Position numbers and translations under genes: made by a program
Part shown: piece by piece, positions 22,820 through 31,762 of the stretch
Position numbering within the stretch: the first letter of the stretch is position 1
How the letters are laid out: every line of letters begins with the position of its first letter
Notes under the pieces: model-generated
Seen by the model: the letters and a program-made list of their open reading frames with translations, nothing else
Told to the model about the DNA's origin: nothing
The model's database searches: none
Source of the DNA: Lysobacterales bacterium
GTDB taxonomy: Bacteria; Pseudomonadota; Gammaproteobacteria; Xanthomonadales; Rhodanobacteraceae
NCBI GenBank assembly: GCA_015655335.1
Contig: JAATFF010000027.1
Location: forward strand, 1-43,528
DNA length: 43,528 bases
Reading direction: 5' to 3'

Positions 22820-24052
22820 TCAGAACAGGCTTTTGAGGATATGAATGCCCGCGGCGTACTCGCCGACTATGGTGCCTAGGCTGACCAAAAAGAAGTTGAG
22901 CAGCGTGCGCGCGACACGGTTGGTCCACCAGCCGCTCCAGTGAACGATGTCGTCGCGCAGGGCTTCGAAGTCCGCCACACGCGGCCTGCGGATCCATGCT
23001 TCCGCCATCGCGCTGATGCCGCCTGCCGGGATTCCCGGGCGAAACGGTTTGATCGGTGCGGCGATGAAAGCTGCAAGAATGCTCACCGGATGAGCACGCG
23101 CGAGTAGTGCGCCGAGTGCCGCAAAGCCTCCCGTATACAGGACCCAGTCGCGTAGCGCCTGTGCGCCCAGCGCGGTATTGCGATGAAAGGCGTAGCCAAT
23201 CGCAACGAAAACGAGCAACACCAGCCCGATGGCCAGCCACTTCGGCCACTGCGCCTTGGGCGGCGCCTGTGCCAGCTCGGCGGCTGTTTTGGCGGGATCT
23301 GTCTGCTGCGTGCGCAAGTTTTCGCAGATACCTTTGAGGTGCCCGGCGCCGATGACCACCAGCACACGGCGTGGATCGGTGGTTGTCGAACGTGCGGCCT
23401 CCTCGCGCAGGCGAGCTGCCATGAACGTGTCGCGTTCGGCGATCAGGCTTCGATAAAGCGGTGCTGATTCGCTGGCGAATTCACTGAAGGCGCTTTCCAG
23501 CATGTCGCCCTGCTTGAGCTTCTCGATTTCCTTCTCATCGATCGTCTCGCGTTCGAACACACTGGCCAGCAGGCCGCCGAGCAGGCCGAAGCGTTGCCAG
23601 AAACCTACACTGTGCCAGGCACGCTTGAGCGTGGTGCCGACCTCGCGATCGATCAGCCACAGCGGAACGTGCTTTTCGTCAGCACCATCCATCGCCGCTT
23701 TCATCTCGGCGCCGGGCTGGATGCCGTATTGATCGGCCAAGCGCTTCTGGAATGTGGAAAGCACCAGGCTCGCCGCCACCATGCCGGCTTTGCCTTGACG
23801 GATTACCCGGAACAGATCCATCTGCTTGAAAGCTTCCGGATCGCGCATGCCCTGGGCGCGGCTCTCGCACAACTCCACCGCGATAGCGTCGAACGATTCG
23901 TTGGCCAGCAGCGTCTGCACCGCCTCGACGCTGGCGCGCGAGACGTGCGCGGTACCCAGCACCACGTATTCCACTCCGTCGCGCTGCACGCGTTCGATCG
24001 GTTGGTCGTGCAGATTCGGCGAGGAGAGGGGGGCGGTCTCGGTAACACTCAT
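22820..24052 (-). CDS. TraB/PrgY-family membrane protein
   Basis: A 410-residue protein. The N-terminal domain (about 20-250) has the TraB-family motifs VVLGTAHVSRASVEAVQ (GxxH) and VLVVIGAGHLKGI, plus the conserved AIAVELCESR with a Glu thought to be part of a metal site shared with the TIKI/GumN protease-like group. From about residue 278 there are hydrophobic segments (278-297, 303-325, 335-350, 383-405) typical of the PrgY-like branch. In enterococci such proteins reduce pheromone activity; in other bacteria the role is unknown, and a membrane-bound peptidase is a reasonable inference. It lies downstream of aguA-aguB on the same strand, 95 bases away. Confidence 0.85.
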   Translation of the reverse strand: MSVTETAPLSSPNLHDQPIERVQRDGVEYVVLGTAHVSRASVEAVQTLLANESFDAIAVELCESRAQGMRDPEAFKQMDLFRVIRQGKAGMVAASLVLSTFQKRLADQYGIQPGAEMKAAMDGADEKHVPLWLIDREVGTTLKRAWHSVGFWQRFGLLGGLLASVFERETIDEKEIEKLKQGDMLESAFSEFASESAPLYRSLIAERDTFMAARLREEAARSTTTDPRRVLVVIGAGHLKGICENLRTQQTDPAKTAAELAQAPPKAQWPKWLAIGLVLLVFVAIGYAFHRNTALGAQALRDWVLYTGGFAALGALLARAHPVSILAAFIAAPIKPFRPGIPAGGISAMAEAWIRRPRVADFEALRDDIVHWSGWWTNRVARTLLNFFLVSLGTIVGEYAAGIHILKSLF

Positions 24053-24147
24053 GCAATAGGGACGGCTTGAGGAGGGATGAGGCCAGCATGGGGATGCTGG
24101 GAGCGTGGCGCAAGTCGTTCTATGCCGGCGTGCCGAACCGAGACGTA

Positions 24148-25038
24148 TTAGTCGCGAAAACGGCGCAATAGGTCGCTATAAGCGTCGATACGGCGATCGC
24201 GCAGGAACGGCCAGATGCGTCGCACATGTTCGCTGCGCGCCATGTCGATCTCCGCGATCAGCAGCTGGCGTTGATCGGCGCCAGCGTGGGCCAAAAATTC
24301 GCCCTGAGGACCCGCCACGAAGCTGTTGCCCCAAAATTGGATACCCGCGCCCACACCCGCCGGGTCAGCCTCAAAGCCGGTGCGGTTGCACGCCAGCAAA
24401 GGCACGCCGTTCGCGACCGCATGGCCGCGCTGCACGGTGATCCAGGCGTCGCGTTGGCGATCTTTCTCGGCCTGTTCGTCGTTCGGATCCCAGCCGATGG
24501 CGGTGGGGTACAGCAGCAATTCCGCGCCCGCGAGCGTCATCAAGCGTGCCGCTTCGGGATACCACTGATCCCAACATACGAGTACGCCGAGGCGGCCGAC
24601 GGAGGTATCGATCGGTTCAAAGCCCAGATCGCCAGGAGTGAAGTAGAACTTCTCGTAAAACGCGGGATCGTCCGGAATATGCATCTTGCGATACTTTCCC
24701 GCGATCACCGCGGAACGATCGAATACCACGGCGGTGTTGTGATACAGCCCCGCCGCACGCTTCTCGAACAACGAAGCCACCACCACCAGCTTCAGTTCTT
24801 CGGCCAGCTTCCCGATGCGGGCGGTGCTGTGGCCGGGGATGCTTTCCGCCTGGTCGAATTCACCGACCGATTCGTGTTGACAAAAATACGGCCCGTTGTG
24901 CAGCTCCTGCAGCAGCACCAATTCCGCGCCTGCGGAAGCGGCTTCGCGCAGTCCGGCCTCGATGGCATCGAGATTCGCATCGCGGCTACCGCGATGCGTT
25001 TCCTGCAGCAGAGCGACTTTAAGGAGCTTGCGGGTCAT
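24148..25038 (-). CDS. aguB: N-carbamoylputrescine amidase
   Basis: A 296-residue enzyme of the nitrilase superfamily that hydrolyses N-carbamoylputrescine to putrescine, CO2 and ammonia. The catalytic triad is visible: E45 in LLQELHNGPYF, K118 in GKYRKMHIPDDP and C155 in LGVLVCWDQWYPEAARL. The segment PAFYEKFYFTPGDLGF is typical of this subfamily. It lies 54 bases downstream of aguA, so the two genes together convert agmatine to putrescine, one route of polyamine synthesis. The start fits the family N-terminus. Confidence 0.95.
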   Translation of the reverse strand: MTRKLLKVALLQETHRGSRDANLDAIEAGLREAASAGAELVLLQELHNGPYFCQHESVGEFDQAESIPGHSTARIGKLAEELKLVVVASLFEKRAAGLYHNTAVVFDRSAVIAGKYRKMHIPDDPAFYEKFYFTPGDLGFEPIDTSVGRLGVLVCWDQWYPEAARLMTLAGAELLLYPTAIGWDPNDEQAEKDRQRDAWITVQRGHAVANGVPLLACNRTGFEADPAGVGAGIQFWGNSFVAGPQGEFLAHAGADQRQLLIAEIDMARSEHVRRIWPFLRDRRIDAYSDLLRRFRD

Positions 25039-25092
25039 AAGGGCTGTCCTGACAACGGACTACAAGTGTAGGGGGTGCGTGTTAAACAGCGC

Positions 25093-26124
25093 TTAGATCA
25101 AGCCGGCCGGCAACTGCATGGTGATGCAGTGCAGGCTGCCGTTCTGCCAGATCAACGGCCGGCAAGGCACCTGCACCACGGTATGGCCAGGATGGGCTTC
25201 GCCGATGATTCGCGCCGCTTCATCGTCGGCGGCATCGCCGTAGGCGGGTACCAGCAGGGCGCCATTGACGATCAGGTAGTTCGCATAGGACGCGGCCAGG
25301 CGTCGACCTTCATCGATGACCGGCTTGGCCCAGGGCAACGGATAGAGCGTGTACGACTTTCCGTCCATCGTGCGCAAGGCTGCCAGTTCGACGCCCATGC
25401 GTTGCAATTCGTCATGATGCGCGTCGGCGGTGTCATCGCAAGCCTGATACACGATGCGGTCGCCGGGTGCAAAGCGCGCAAGCGTATCGATATGGGCGTC
25501 GGTGTCGTCGCCTTCCAGGTAACCGGCATCGAGCCAAAGCACACGCTTGGCGTGCAGGCTATCGCGCAGAATCGCGCTCATCTCCTCGCGCGATTGCTCC
25601 GGATGGCGCTGCACCAGACAGCGCCAGGTGGTGAGAACCGTACCCGCGCCGTCACTCTCGATACCGCCGCCTTCCAACGCCCAATCGATGCGCTTGTGCG
25701 CGGCCGAGCCGAACACGCCAGCGTCGACCAGTCCTGCGATCAGCGCATCGTCCTGTTCGGCGCCGAACTTGCCGCCCCAGCCCGTGAAGCGAAAATCCGT
25801 AAGCTGGAAACGATGGCCGTCGCGCAAGGTGATCGGACCGGAATCGCGTAGCCAGGTGTCGTCATAAGGCAGGGGCACGAAACGGATTCGCGTCAAATCG
25901 GCACCGGCGCTTTTCAGCTTCGCGGCGGCATGGGCGCGCAGGGTTTCGTCGGCGACCACGATGATCAGCGGCTGGAATCGTGTCACGGCCGCCGCGAGTG
26001 CCACATAGGTGGACTCGACCGCGTCGAGCCGTTCGGCCCAATCGGTGCCAGCATGCGGCCAGGCAATCAACACGGCAGCCTGCGGCTCCCATTCGGCCGG
26101 CAGGCGCAAGTTGGAATCGGTCAT
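25093..26124 (-). CDS. aguA: Agmatine deiminase
   Basis: A 343-residue member of the guanidine-modifying (PAD) superfamily that turns agmatine into N-carbamoylputrescine and ammonia. Visible are the N-terminal RLPAEWEPQAAVLIAWPH, the substrate-contacting YDDTWLRDSGPI, the ALEGGGIESDG segment, DAHIDTLARF with the active-site His, and the catalytic Cys in NGSLHCITMQLP (C333). The start at 26124 gives the standard N-terminus; an in-frame ATG 16 codons earlier would add an unusual extension. It heads the aguA-aguB unit. The origin of agmatine (SpeA) is not in the window. Confidence 0.95.
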   Translation of the reverse strand: MTDSNLRLPAEWEPQAAVLIAWPHAGTDWAERLDAVESTYVALAAAVTRFQPLIIVVADETLRAHAAAKLKSAGADLTRIRFVPLPYDDTWLRDSGPITLRDGHRFQLTDFRFTGWGGKFGAEQDDALIAGLVDAGVFGSAAHKRIDWALEGGGIESDGAGTVLTTWRCLVQRHPEQSREEMSAILRDSLHAKRVLWLDAGYLEGDDTDAHIDTLARFAPGDRIVYQACDDTADAHHDELQRMGVELAALRTMDGKSYTLYPLPWAKPVIDEGRRLAASYANYLIVNGALLVPAYGDAADDEAARIIGEAHPGHTVVQVPCRPLIWQNGSLHCITMQLPAGLI

Positions 26125-26262
26125 GGGGACGGCACTCGCGCAGAGGAAAGCGCCCGGAGCGATGCCGGGCATGGCAAGTGCATAAGTTTACGATGGGGAC
26201 GCAGCAGGGGCGAGGGGTAAATGGACGAGGGCACAGGCGGCCCTCACCCCTCCCGCTTCACA

Positions 26263-26607
26263 TCAGTTCACCGCGCTCGGATTCCGATTGTTACCCGCGG
26301 GCGTATTAAGCACTGAGTGGATCACCCGGTTCTGCTGGAAATAGACGATGAAGTCCGAGTACTCCCAGCGATTGATCGTCGGATGCTTGGCCGAATCGCC
26401 GCCGCGCGGGGCGAGCTTGCGCAAGGGCTGGCCGTATTTCTTTTCGACCTGGGCCATCGATAGGCCACGTGCCGGCAGGTTCATGCCCTTTTCTTCTTGC
26501 ACGCGGTGGGTCAGCGTGTCCTGAGCGTGGGCGGTCTGCGATCCGGTCAGGCCGGCGCCGATGACGATCGCTGCCAGCAATGGCAGGCTGTAACGGTGCT
26601 TGAACAT
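26263..26607 (-). CDS. Conserved periplasmic protein with BamE-like repeat motif
   Basis: A 114-residue protein with a signal peptide (MFKHRYSLPLLAAIVIGAGL, cut after AHA near residue 28). The mature part has LPARGLSMAQVEKKYGQPLRK, a pattern seen in BamE/SmpA-type small domains (helix, then a short strand after YGxP), followed by KHPTINRWEYSDFIVYFQQNRVIHSV, which fits two beta strands. The family is common and uncharacterised in Xanthomonadales as far as I recall. GAGAGGGG lies just before the ATG at 26607; a much longer upstream frame overlaps the divergent ABC-F gene and is not credible. Function unknown; an envelope role is inference. Confidence 0.75.
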   Translation of the reverse strand: MFKHRYSLPLLAAIVIGAGLTGSQTAHAQDTLTHRVQEEKGMNLPARGLSMAQVEKKYGQPLRKLAPRGGDSAKHPTINRWEYSDFIVYFQQNRVIHSVLNTPAGNNRNPSAVN

Positions 26608-26754
26608 GGTCCCCTCTCCGCGTAAAGCGATGCTGCGTCGTTGTAGCAGAACTGTTAGCGCCTTGCCATGAGCAAAAGCGGCTGATGTGACGCCCGCAAC
26701 CGTTATCATGCACGGCTGCGGGCATCGGTTGCCCGGTTCTTTAGTCGGATTCCC

Positions 26755-28650
26755 ATGATTGCGTTTCGTCATTTCGCCCTGCGCCGCGGCAGTCGGTTGC
26801 TGCTTTCCGATATCGACCTGGTGATCCAGAGTGGCTGGCGCCTGGGTGTGGTCGGACGCAACGGCTGCGGCAAGTCCAGCCTGTTTGCGGCGCTTCAAGG
26901 CCATCTGGAATCGGACTCCGGCGAGTTGGATATGCCCGCGAAGCTGCGCCTGGCCTCCGTCGCGCAAGAAACCCCGGCATTGCCCGATCCGGCCATCGAA
27001 TACGTCATGGGCGGCGATGTGGAGCTGGCCGCCGTGCTGCGCGATGAATTCGACGCGCAGGCGCGCGGCGATACCGAAGCAATGGCGCGCGCGCATCACC
27101 GCATCGAAGAGCTGCATGGCTACGACGCCCGCGCCCGCGCTGGCCGTCTGCTGCACGGACTTGGCTTCAGCGCCGAAACCCACGAACGCGCCGTGCAGGA
27201 ATTTTCCGGTGGTTGGCGCGTGCGTCTTAATCTGGCCCGCGCGCTGATGGCGCCCTCCGAACTATTGCTGCTGGACGAGCCCACCAACCATCTCGATCTC
27301 GACGCCGTGCTCTGGTTGGAAGAATGGTTGCGCCGCTACCAGGGCACGTTGTTGGTGATTTCGCACGACCGCGAATTCCTCGACGGTGTTATCACTCACA
27401 CGCTGCACCTCAACGAGGGCAGGGCGAAGCTCTACGCCGGCAACTACAGTTCGTTCGAATTGCAGCGTTCGGAGCAATTGCGCCTGCAGCAGATCGCTCA
27501 CGAGCGCGAGCAGACCGAGCGAGCGCACTTGCAGTCTTTCATCGATCGCTTCAAGGCCAAGGCCAGCAAAGCCAAGCAGGCGCAATCGCGCATGAAGCGG
27601 TTGGAGAAGATGGCGGGTACCGAAGCGGTACGCGCAGAACGCGCGTTTCGATTTCAGTTTGCGGTGCCCGATCGCTTGCCCGATTCGATGTTGCAGCTCG
27701 AAGAAATCGAAGCCGGTTATCCCGGCGAAGCGGGCCAGCCGCCGGTCGCTATTCTGCATGACGTGCGCTTTCGTCTTGAGGCCGGCGAACGTATCGGCTT
27801 GCTGGGTCCTAATGGTGCAGGTAAATCCACGCTGGTGAAAACGCTGGTCGGCGAACTCGCGCCGCTTGGCGGCGAACGCAAAGCCCACAAAGATTTGAAG
27901 ATCGGCTATTTCGCTCAGCACACGGTGGAAAGTCTGCGCGAAGGCGCGAGCCCGTTCGAACATCTACAGGACAAAGCGCCTGGTATTGCTTCGCAGGTGC
28001 TACGCGATTTTCTTGGCGGCTGGAATTTCGCCGGCGATCGTGCCTTCGAATCGGTGGACGGTTTCTCCGGTGGTGAACGCGCGCGACTCGCCCTGGCGTT
28101 GATCGCCTGGGACAAACCGAACCTGCTGCTGCTCGACGAACCGACCAACCATCTCGATCTCGATATGCGTGAAGCTTTGGCCGACGCACTCGCTGATTTC
28201 GATGGTGCATTGGTACTCGTCTCGCACGATCGTCATCTGCTCGGCATGGTTTGCGACAGCTTCTGGCGCGTCGCTGACGGCAAGGTCGAATCCTTCGATG
28301 GCGATCTGGATGACTACGCCCGTTGGTTGCGGTCTCGCGGCAATGCGCCCAAAAAGAGCGGCGACTCCACCGCAGCACCCGCCGAATCGGCGGCCGACCG
28401 CCGTCGCGCTGCCGCTGCGCAACGCGAAAACGAAAAAGCCACGCGTCAGCGCGTAAAGAAAATCGAGACGCGCGTCGCCGCGATCGACGAGGAACTGACG
28501 ACGCTGGAAGGCAAGCTCGCCGATCCCAGCACCTACAACGGCTCTACCGCGGAGCTGATGAAACTCGGCCAGCGCCAGACCGAGTTGCGTAAGGAAAAAG
28601 AAACACTCGAAGCCGAATGGCTTCAGCTGTATGAAGCGCTCGAAGCCTGA
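26755..28650 (+). CDS. yheS: ABC-F ATPase, YheS type
   Basis: A 631-residue soluble protein with two ABC domains and no membrane segment, as in ABC-F ribosome-binding translation factors. Domain 1 has Walker A GRNGCGKS (34-41), signature FSGGWRVRLNLARAL and Walker B LLLLDEPTNHLD; domain 2 has Walker A GPNGAGKS (about 350-357), signature FSGGERARLALALI and LLLLDEPTNHLD. The linker between them is Arg/Lys/Gln-rich (SKAKQAQSRMKRLEKM), as needed for reaching the tRNA sites of the ribosome. A charged coiled coil forms the C-terminal end (about 545-631). Length and tail fit YheS rather than EttA. The next gene starts four bases after its stop. Confidence 0.92.
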   Translation: MIAFRHFALRRGSRLLLSDIDLVIQSGWRLGVVGRNGCGKSSLFAALQGHLESDSGELDMPAKLRLASVAQETPALPDPAIEYVMGGDVELAAVLRDEFDAQARGDTEAMARAHHRIEELHGYDARARAGRLLHGLGFSAETHERAVQEFSGGWRVRLNLARALMAPSELLLLDEPTNHLDLDAVLWLEEWLRRYQGTLLVISHDREFLDGVITHTLHLNEGRAKLYAGNYSSFELQRSEQLRLQQIAHEREQTERAHLQSFIDRFKAKASKAKQAQSRMKRLEKMAGTEAVRAERAFRFQFAVPDRLPDSMLQLEEIEAGYPGEAGQPPVAILHDVRFRLEAGERIGLLGPNGAGKSTLVKTLVGELAPLGGERKAHKDLKIGYFAQHTVESLREGASPFEHLQDKAPGIASQVLRDFLGGWNFAGDRAFESVDGFSGGERARLALALIAWDKPNLLLLDEPTNHLDLDMREALADALADFDGALVLVSHDRHLLGMVCDSFWRVADGKVESFDGDLDDYARWLRSRGNAPKKSGDSTAAPAESAADRRRAAAAQRENEKATRQRVKKIETRVAAIDEELTTLEGKLADPSTYNGSTAELMKLGQRQTELRKEKETLEAEWLQLYEALEA

Positions 28651-28654
28651 GCCG

Positions 28655-29575
28655 ATGACGGATAACTCGCCTCGTCCTTTGGAATGCTGGCTGCCGAATC
28701 TGCAGCGTTTCGAGCCGTCGCATCCGCTACGAACATGGCTGCATCGTGCGAATCGTCTCGATGATGGCCCGCTGGGTTATCTCGGCGGCCTTGCGTTCTA
28801 TTTTCCGTGTGCGGACGGCATCCCTGCGGCGGCACTCACGCGCGAACATTTGCTGGGCGACGCCGCAGATGCCTCTTGGCTGAGCGCCGATCCCGCGTGG
28901 GTGCAGCCCGATCTCACTGGCGTACGATTGTTGGCATGCGGCCAGATGCAATTGAGCATGGACGAAGCGCAATCGCTGGCGACACCGCTGAAGCCGATAT
29001 TCGGCGACGCGGGCATGATCCTCGAAATTTCGTCCCCGGATCGTTGGCATCTGCGCATGCCGTCGCACGATAAGCTCCCCGATTTTGCTGCGCCCGAACA
29101 GGCGCTTGGCGAAGATCTGTTCGAACACTTGCCACAGGGTCCGGATGGCAGGCGTTGGCGGGCGTTGTTGAATGAAGTGCAGGTGATGTTGCATCAACAT
29201 CCGGTGAATACCGACCGTCGCGCGCGCGGTCTTCCTCCCGTAAACAGCTTGTGGCTTTGGGGGGGCGGCGTGTTGCCGCAGCGCGTGAGTACAACGCTCA
29301 CCGGCGCTATCAGCGAAGACCTGCTTTTGCTGGCGCTGGCAAAGCGCGCCGCGATATCGGTACAAGCACGCAGCGAGGCTTCCGTCCGCGCGGCCGCTGC
29401 AGGTTGGCTTGTCGACTTACAGGATCAAACGGTAGCGGACATGGCCGATACCTGGTGGCCCATGTTGCAAGCGCTTGCGAAGCGCCAGACGATGATTTTG
29501 ACGTTCGCCAGTGGCGAACGTTGGCTGCATCGTCCCTGGCATCGTTTGCGCTGGTGGCGGCGAAGCGCCCGATGA
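28655..29575 (+). CDS. Conserved protein often labelled phosphoglycerate mutase (function uncertain)
   Basis: A 306-residue soluble protein. It has ECWLPNLQRF, LRTWLHRANRL, LLACGQMQLSMDEA and the well-conserved LNEVQVMLHQHPVNTDR followed by PPVNSLWLWGGG. Proteins of this type next to recJ in betaproteobacteria and Xanthomonadales are commonly annotated as phosphoglycerate mutase, but I see no alkaline-phosphatase-like metal site or RHGE motif that would support such activity, so I treat that label as unproven. The gene sits between yheS and recJ: its start is four bases after the yheS stop and its stop overlaps the recJ start by four bases. An ATG at 28631, inside yheS, is also possible. Confidence 0.75.
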   Translation: MTDNSPRPLECWLPNLQRFEPSHPLRTWLHRANRLDDGPLGYLGGLAFYFPCADGIPAAALTREHLLGDAADASWLSADPAWVQPDLTGVRLLACGQMQLSMDEAQSLATPLKPIFGDAGMILEISSPDRWHLRMPSHDKLPDFAAPEQALGEDLFEHLPQGPDGRRWRALLNEVQVMLHQHPVNTDRRARGLPPVNSLWLWGGGVLPQRVSTTLTGAISEDLLLLALAKRAAISVQARSEASVRAAAAGWLVDLQDQTVADMADTWWPMLQALAKRQTMILTFASGERWLHRPWHRLRWWRRSAR

Positions 29576-31293
29576 GTAGGTTGCAATGGCGACGGCGTCC
29601 ACTGATGGGCGAACCCGCAGGTTGGGGCGACGCGATACACCCTCTTTTGCAACGCATCTACGCAGCACGCGGCGTGCTGGGTCCCGATCAGGCCGAGCAT
29701 CGACTGAATCGCTTGTTGTCGCCGCAACAACTCGGCGGCATGCAGGAAGCGGTAGATCTGCTGGCGCAAGCCATTGGCGACGATACGTCCATCATCATCG
29801 CCGGCGATTACGACTGCGACGGCGCCACGGGCACCGCGGTCGCAGTGCGCGGACTGCGTCTGTTGGGCGCGCGCCGTGTGGACTATGTGGTGCCCAATCG
29901 CTTTATCCATGGTTATGGGTTGACGCCCGAACTCGTCACGTCCTTGCCCGCACATGCGCAACTTGTCGTGACGGTCGATAACGGCGTTGCCAGTGTGGCG
30001 GGTGTCGCCGCGGCGAAAGCACGAGGCATGCGGGTGATCGTGACGGATCATCATTTGCCCGGCGAGCAGTTGCCGGCTGCAGACGCTATCGTCAATCCCA
30101 ACCTGCGTAACGATGGTTTTCCCAGCAAGGCGCTAGCGGGCGTTGGCGTGATGTTCTACGTGCTGCTGGCGTTGCGTGCGTGCCTGCGAGAACGGGGCAA
30201 ATTTGCAGCGAATACGGAGCCGGATCTTTCGGTTTTGCTGGATCTGGTCGCGCTGGGAACGGTGGCCGATTTGGTGCCGCTGGATTTCAACAATCGCGTT
30301 CTGGTTGAAGCGGGCATGAAGCGCCTGCGCAGCGGCCGAGGTTGTGCAGGTATCAGCGCATTGATTGAAGCAAGCCAGCGCAATGCTTCGACCTTATGTA
30401 CCAGCGATCTGGGTTATGCCGTGGGTCCGCGCCTGAACGCGGCCGGTCGTCTGGAGGACATGCGACTAGGCGTGGAATGCTTGCTCACCGACGACGCCGT
30501 ACAAGCGAGGCACTACGCCGAGATGCTGAGTTCGATCAATCAGGAGCGACGCGACCTGCAGGCAGCGATGGTGGCCGAAGCGGAAGTGATGGTGGCGAGT
30601 GCTGTCAGCATCGATGTGCAAGCCATGGGCGTGACGTTGTACGAGCCGAGCTGGCATGCTGGTGTCGTTGGCTTGGTAGCGTCCAAACTGAAAGAACGCC
30701 TGCATCGTCCGGTGATTGCCTTCGCACCCGCCGGTGAGGACGATCAAGAGCACTTGCGTGGTTCGGCGCGCTCGATTTCCGGATTCCATATTCGCGATGC
30801 ACTGGCGGCCGTCGACGCGCGTCACCCTGGATTGATTGAGCGCTTCGGCGGCCACGCGATGGCTGCGGGACTCAGCTTGCGCACAGAGGACTATCCGCGC
30901 TTTGCCGAGGCTTTCGATACCGTGGCGCGCGAGTGGTTGAATGAAGAGCAGCTTCAGGCCGTGCTCTATACCGATGGAGAGATGCCCGCGGGCATGTTTA
31001 CGTTGGACATTGCACGAATGCTGCGCTTCGCCGGCCCATGGGGCCAGTCGTTTCCTGAACCCGTGTTCGACAACCGCTTTGAGGTTTTCAGCTGGCGCCC
31101 CATGGGTGAACGTCACCTGCGCCTCAGTCTGCGCGATCCGCGCGATGACGGGTTATACGATGCGGTGATGTTCAACGCGTACGACGGCCAGCCGCCCCCC
31201 GCGATGTTGCGTGCCGCCTACGAGTTGACTATCAACGATTGGCAAGGACGGGAATCACCCCGTTTACTCTTGCGGCATATGGAACCGGCATAG
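29572..31293 (+). CDS. recJ: Single-stranded-DNA-specific exonuclease RecJ
   Basis: A 573-residue 5'-3' exonuclease for recombination and mismatch and base-excision repair. DHH-family motifs are clear: DYDCDG (79-84), TVDNG (135-138), VTDHH (158-161, the DHH signature), and in the second part GPRLNAAGRL, the DHHA1-type HAGVVGLVASKLKERLHRP and GGHAMAAGLS. Length equals E. coli RecJ (577). The start at 29572 overlaps the previous stop (ATGA), pointing to coupled translation; a longer frame upstream lies within the previous gene in another frame and is not credible. Confidence 0.95.
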   Translation: MSRLQWRRRPLMGEPAGWGDAIHPLLQRIYAARGVLGPDQAEHRLNRLLSPQQLGGMQEAVDLLAQAIGDDTSIIIAGDYDCDGATGTAVAVRGLRLLGARRVDYVVPNRFIHGYGLTPELVTSLPAHAQLVVTVDNGVASVAGVAAAKARGMRVIVTDHHLPGEQLPAADAIVNPNLRNDGFPSKALAGVGVMFYVLLALRACLRERGKFAANTEPDLSVLLDLVALGTVADLVPLDFNNRVLVEAGMKRLRSGRGCAGISALIEASQRNASTLCTSDLGYAVGPRLNAAGRLEDMRLGVECLLTDDAVQARHYAEMLSSINQERRDLQAAMVAEAEVMVASAVSIDVQAMGVTLYEPSWHAGVVGLVASKLKERLHRPVIAFAPAGEDDQEHLRGSARSISGFHIRDALAAVDARHPGLIERFGGHAMAAGLSLRTEDYPRFAEAFDTVAREWLNEEQLQAVLYTDGEMPAGMFTLDIARMLRFAGPWGQSFPEPVFDNRFEVFSWRPMGERHLRLSLRDPRDDGLYDAVMFNAYDGQPPPAMLRAAYELTINDWQGRESPRLLLRHMEPA

Positions 31294-31396
31294 TCGCGAG
31301 TTGTGTGAATAAACACGCGCGCTTTCACGTTTCGTCACTTGTGCGCCGACGTAAATAGCGTTTGGATAGGGCAGGCGAGCATGAAGGAGCAACATC

Positions 31397-31762
31397 ATGA
31401 TCGAGCAACTCAGTCCTTTACCGGCTGGCATATTGGGCTTCCGCATGCGGGGGCTGGTTACGGCGGACGACTACGAAAGCGTGATGGTGCCGGATATCGA
31501 GGCCGCCTTCGCACTCAATCGTAAACTGCGCCTGGTGGTTCATATCGGCGATGATTTCACGGGCTTTGCGCCCGGCGCCATGTGGGACGACGTCAAGCTT
31601 GGTTTTCGTCACCTCACGGGTTGGGAACGCACCGCGCTGGTCACCGATGTGGGTTGGGTGCGCGTGATGTCCAGCATGTTCGGGTTCGCCATGCCCAGCC
31701 AATTCAAGCTTTTTACCAACGCCGAGCTGGACGACGCGCTGCGTTGGGTGGCACAGCTTTAG
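31397..31762 (+). CDS. SpoIIAA-like (STAS-type) protein
   Basis: A 121-residue soluble protein with the SpoIIAA-like fold: MIEQLSPLPAGILGFRMRGLV, then DDYESVMVPDIEAAF, LRLVVHIGDDFTGF, WDDVKLGFRHLTGWERTALVTD and a C-terminal DDALRWVAQL. The family is widespread in bacteria; the role is unknown, though STAS-like folds often bind lipids or partners in stress responses. GAAGGAG precedes the start. It has its own 100-base upstream gap after recJ and its stop abuts the stop of the convergent CDF gene. Confidence 0.85.
   Translation: MIEQLSPLPAGILGFRMRGLVTADDYESVMVPDIEAAFALNRKLRLVVHIGDDFTGFAPGAMWDDVKLGFRHLTGWERTALVTDVGWVRVMSSMFGFAMPSQFKLFTNAELDDALRWVAQL

Noticed and set aside
26608-27183. A long minus-strand frame extending the periplasmic protein over the ABC-F gene
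   Set aside because: It overlaps the start of a clear ABC-F gene; the signal peptide and ribosome-binding site fix the start at 26607.
29251-29571. A longer N-terminus for recJ
   Set aside because: It would overlap the preceding gene in another frame by over 300 bases; the ATG at 29572 gives the normal RecJ length and a coupled ATGA junction.
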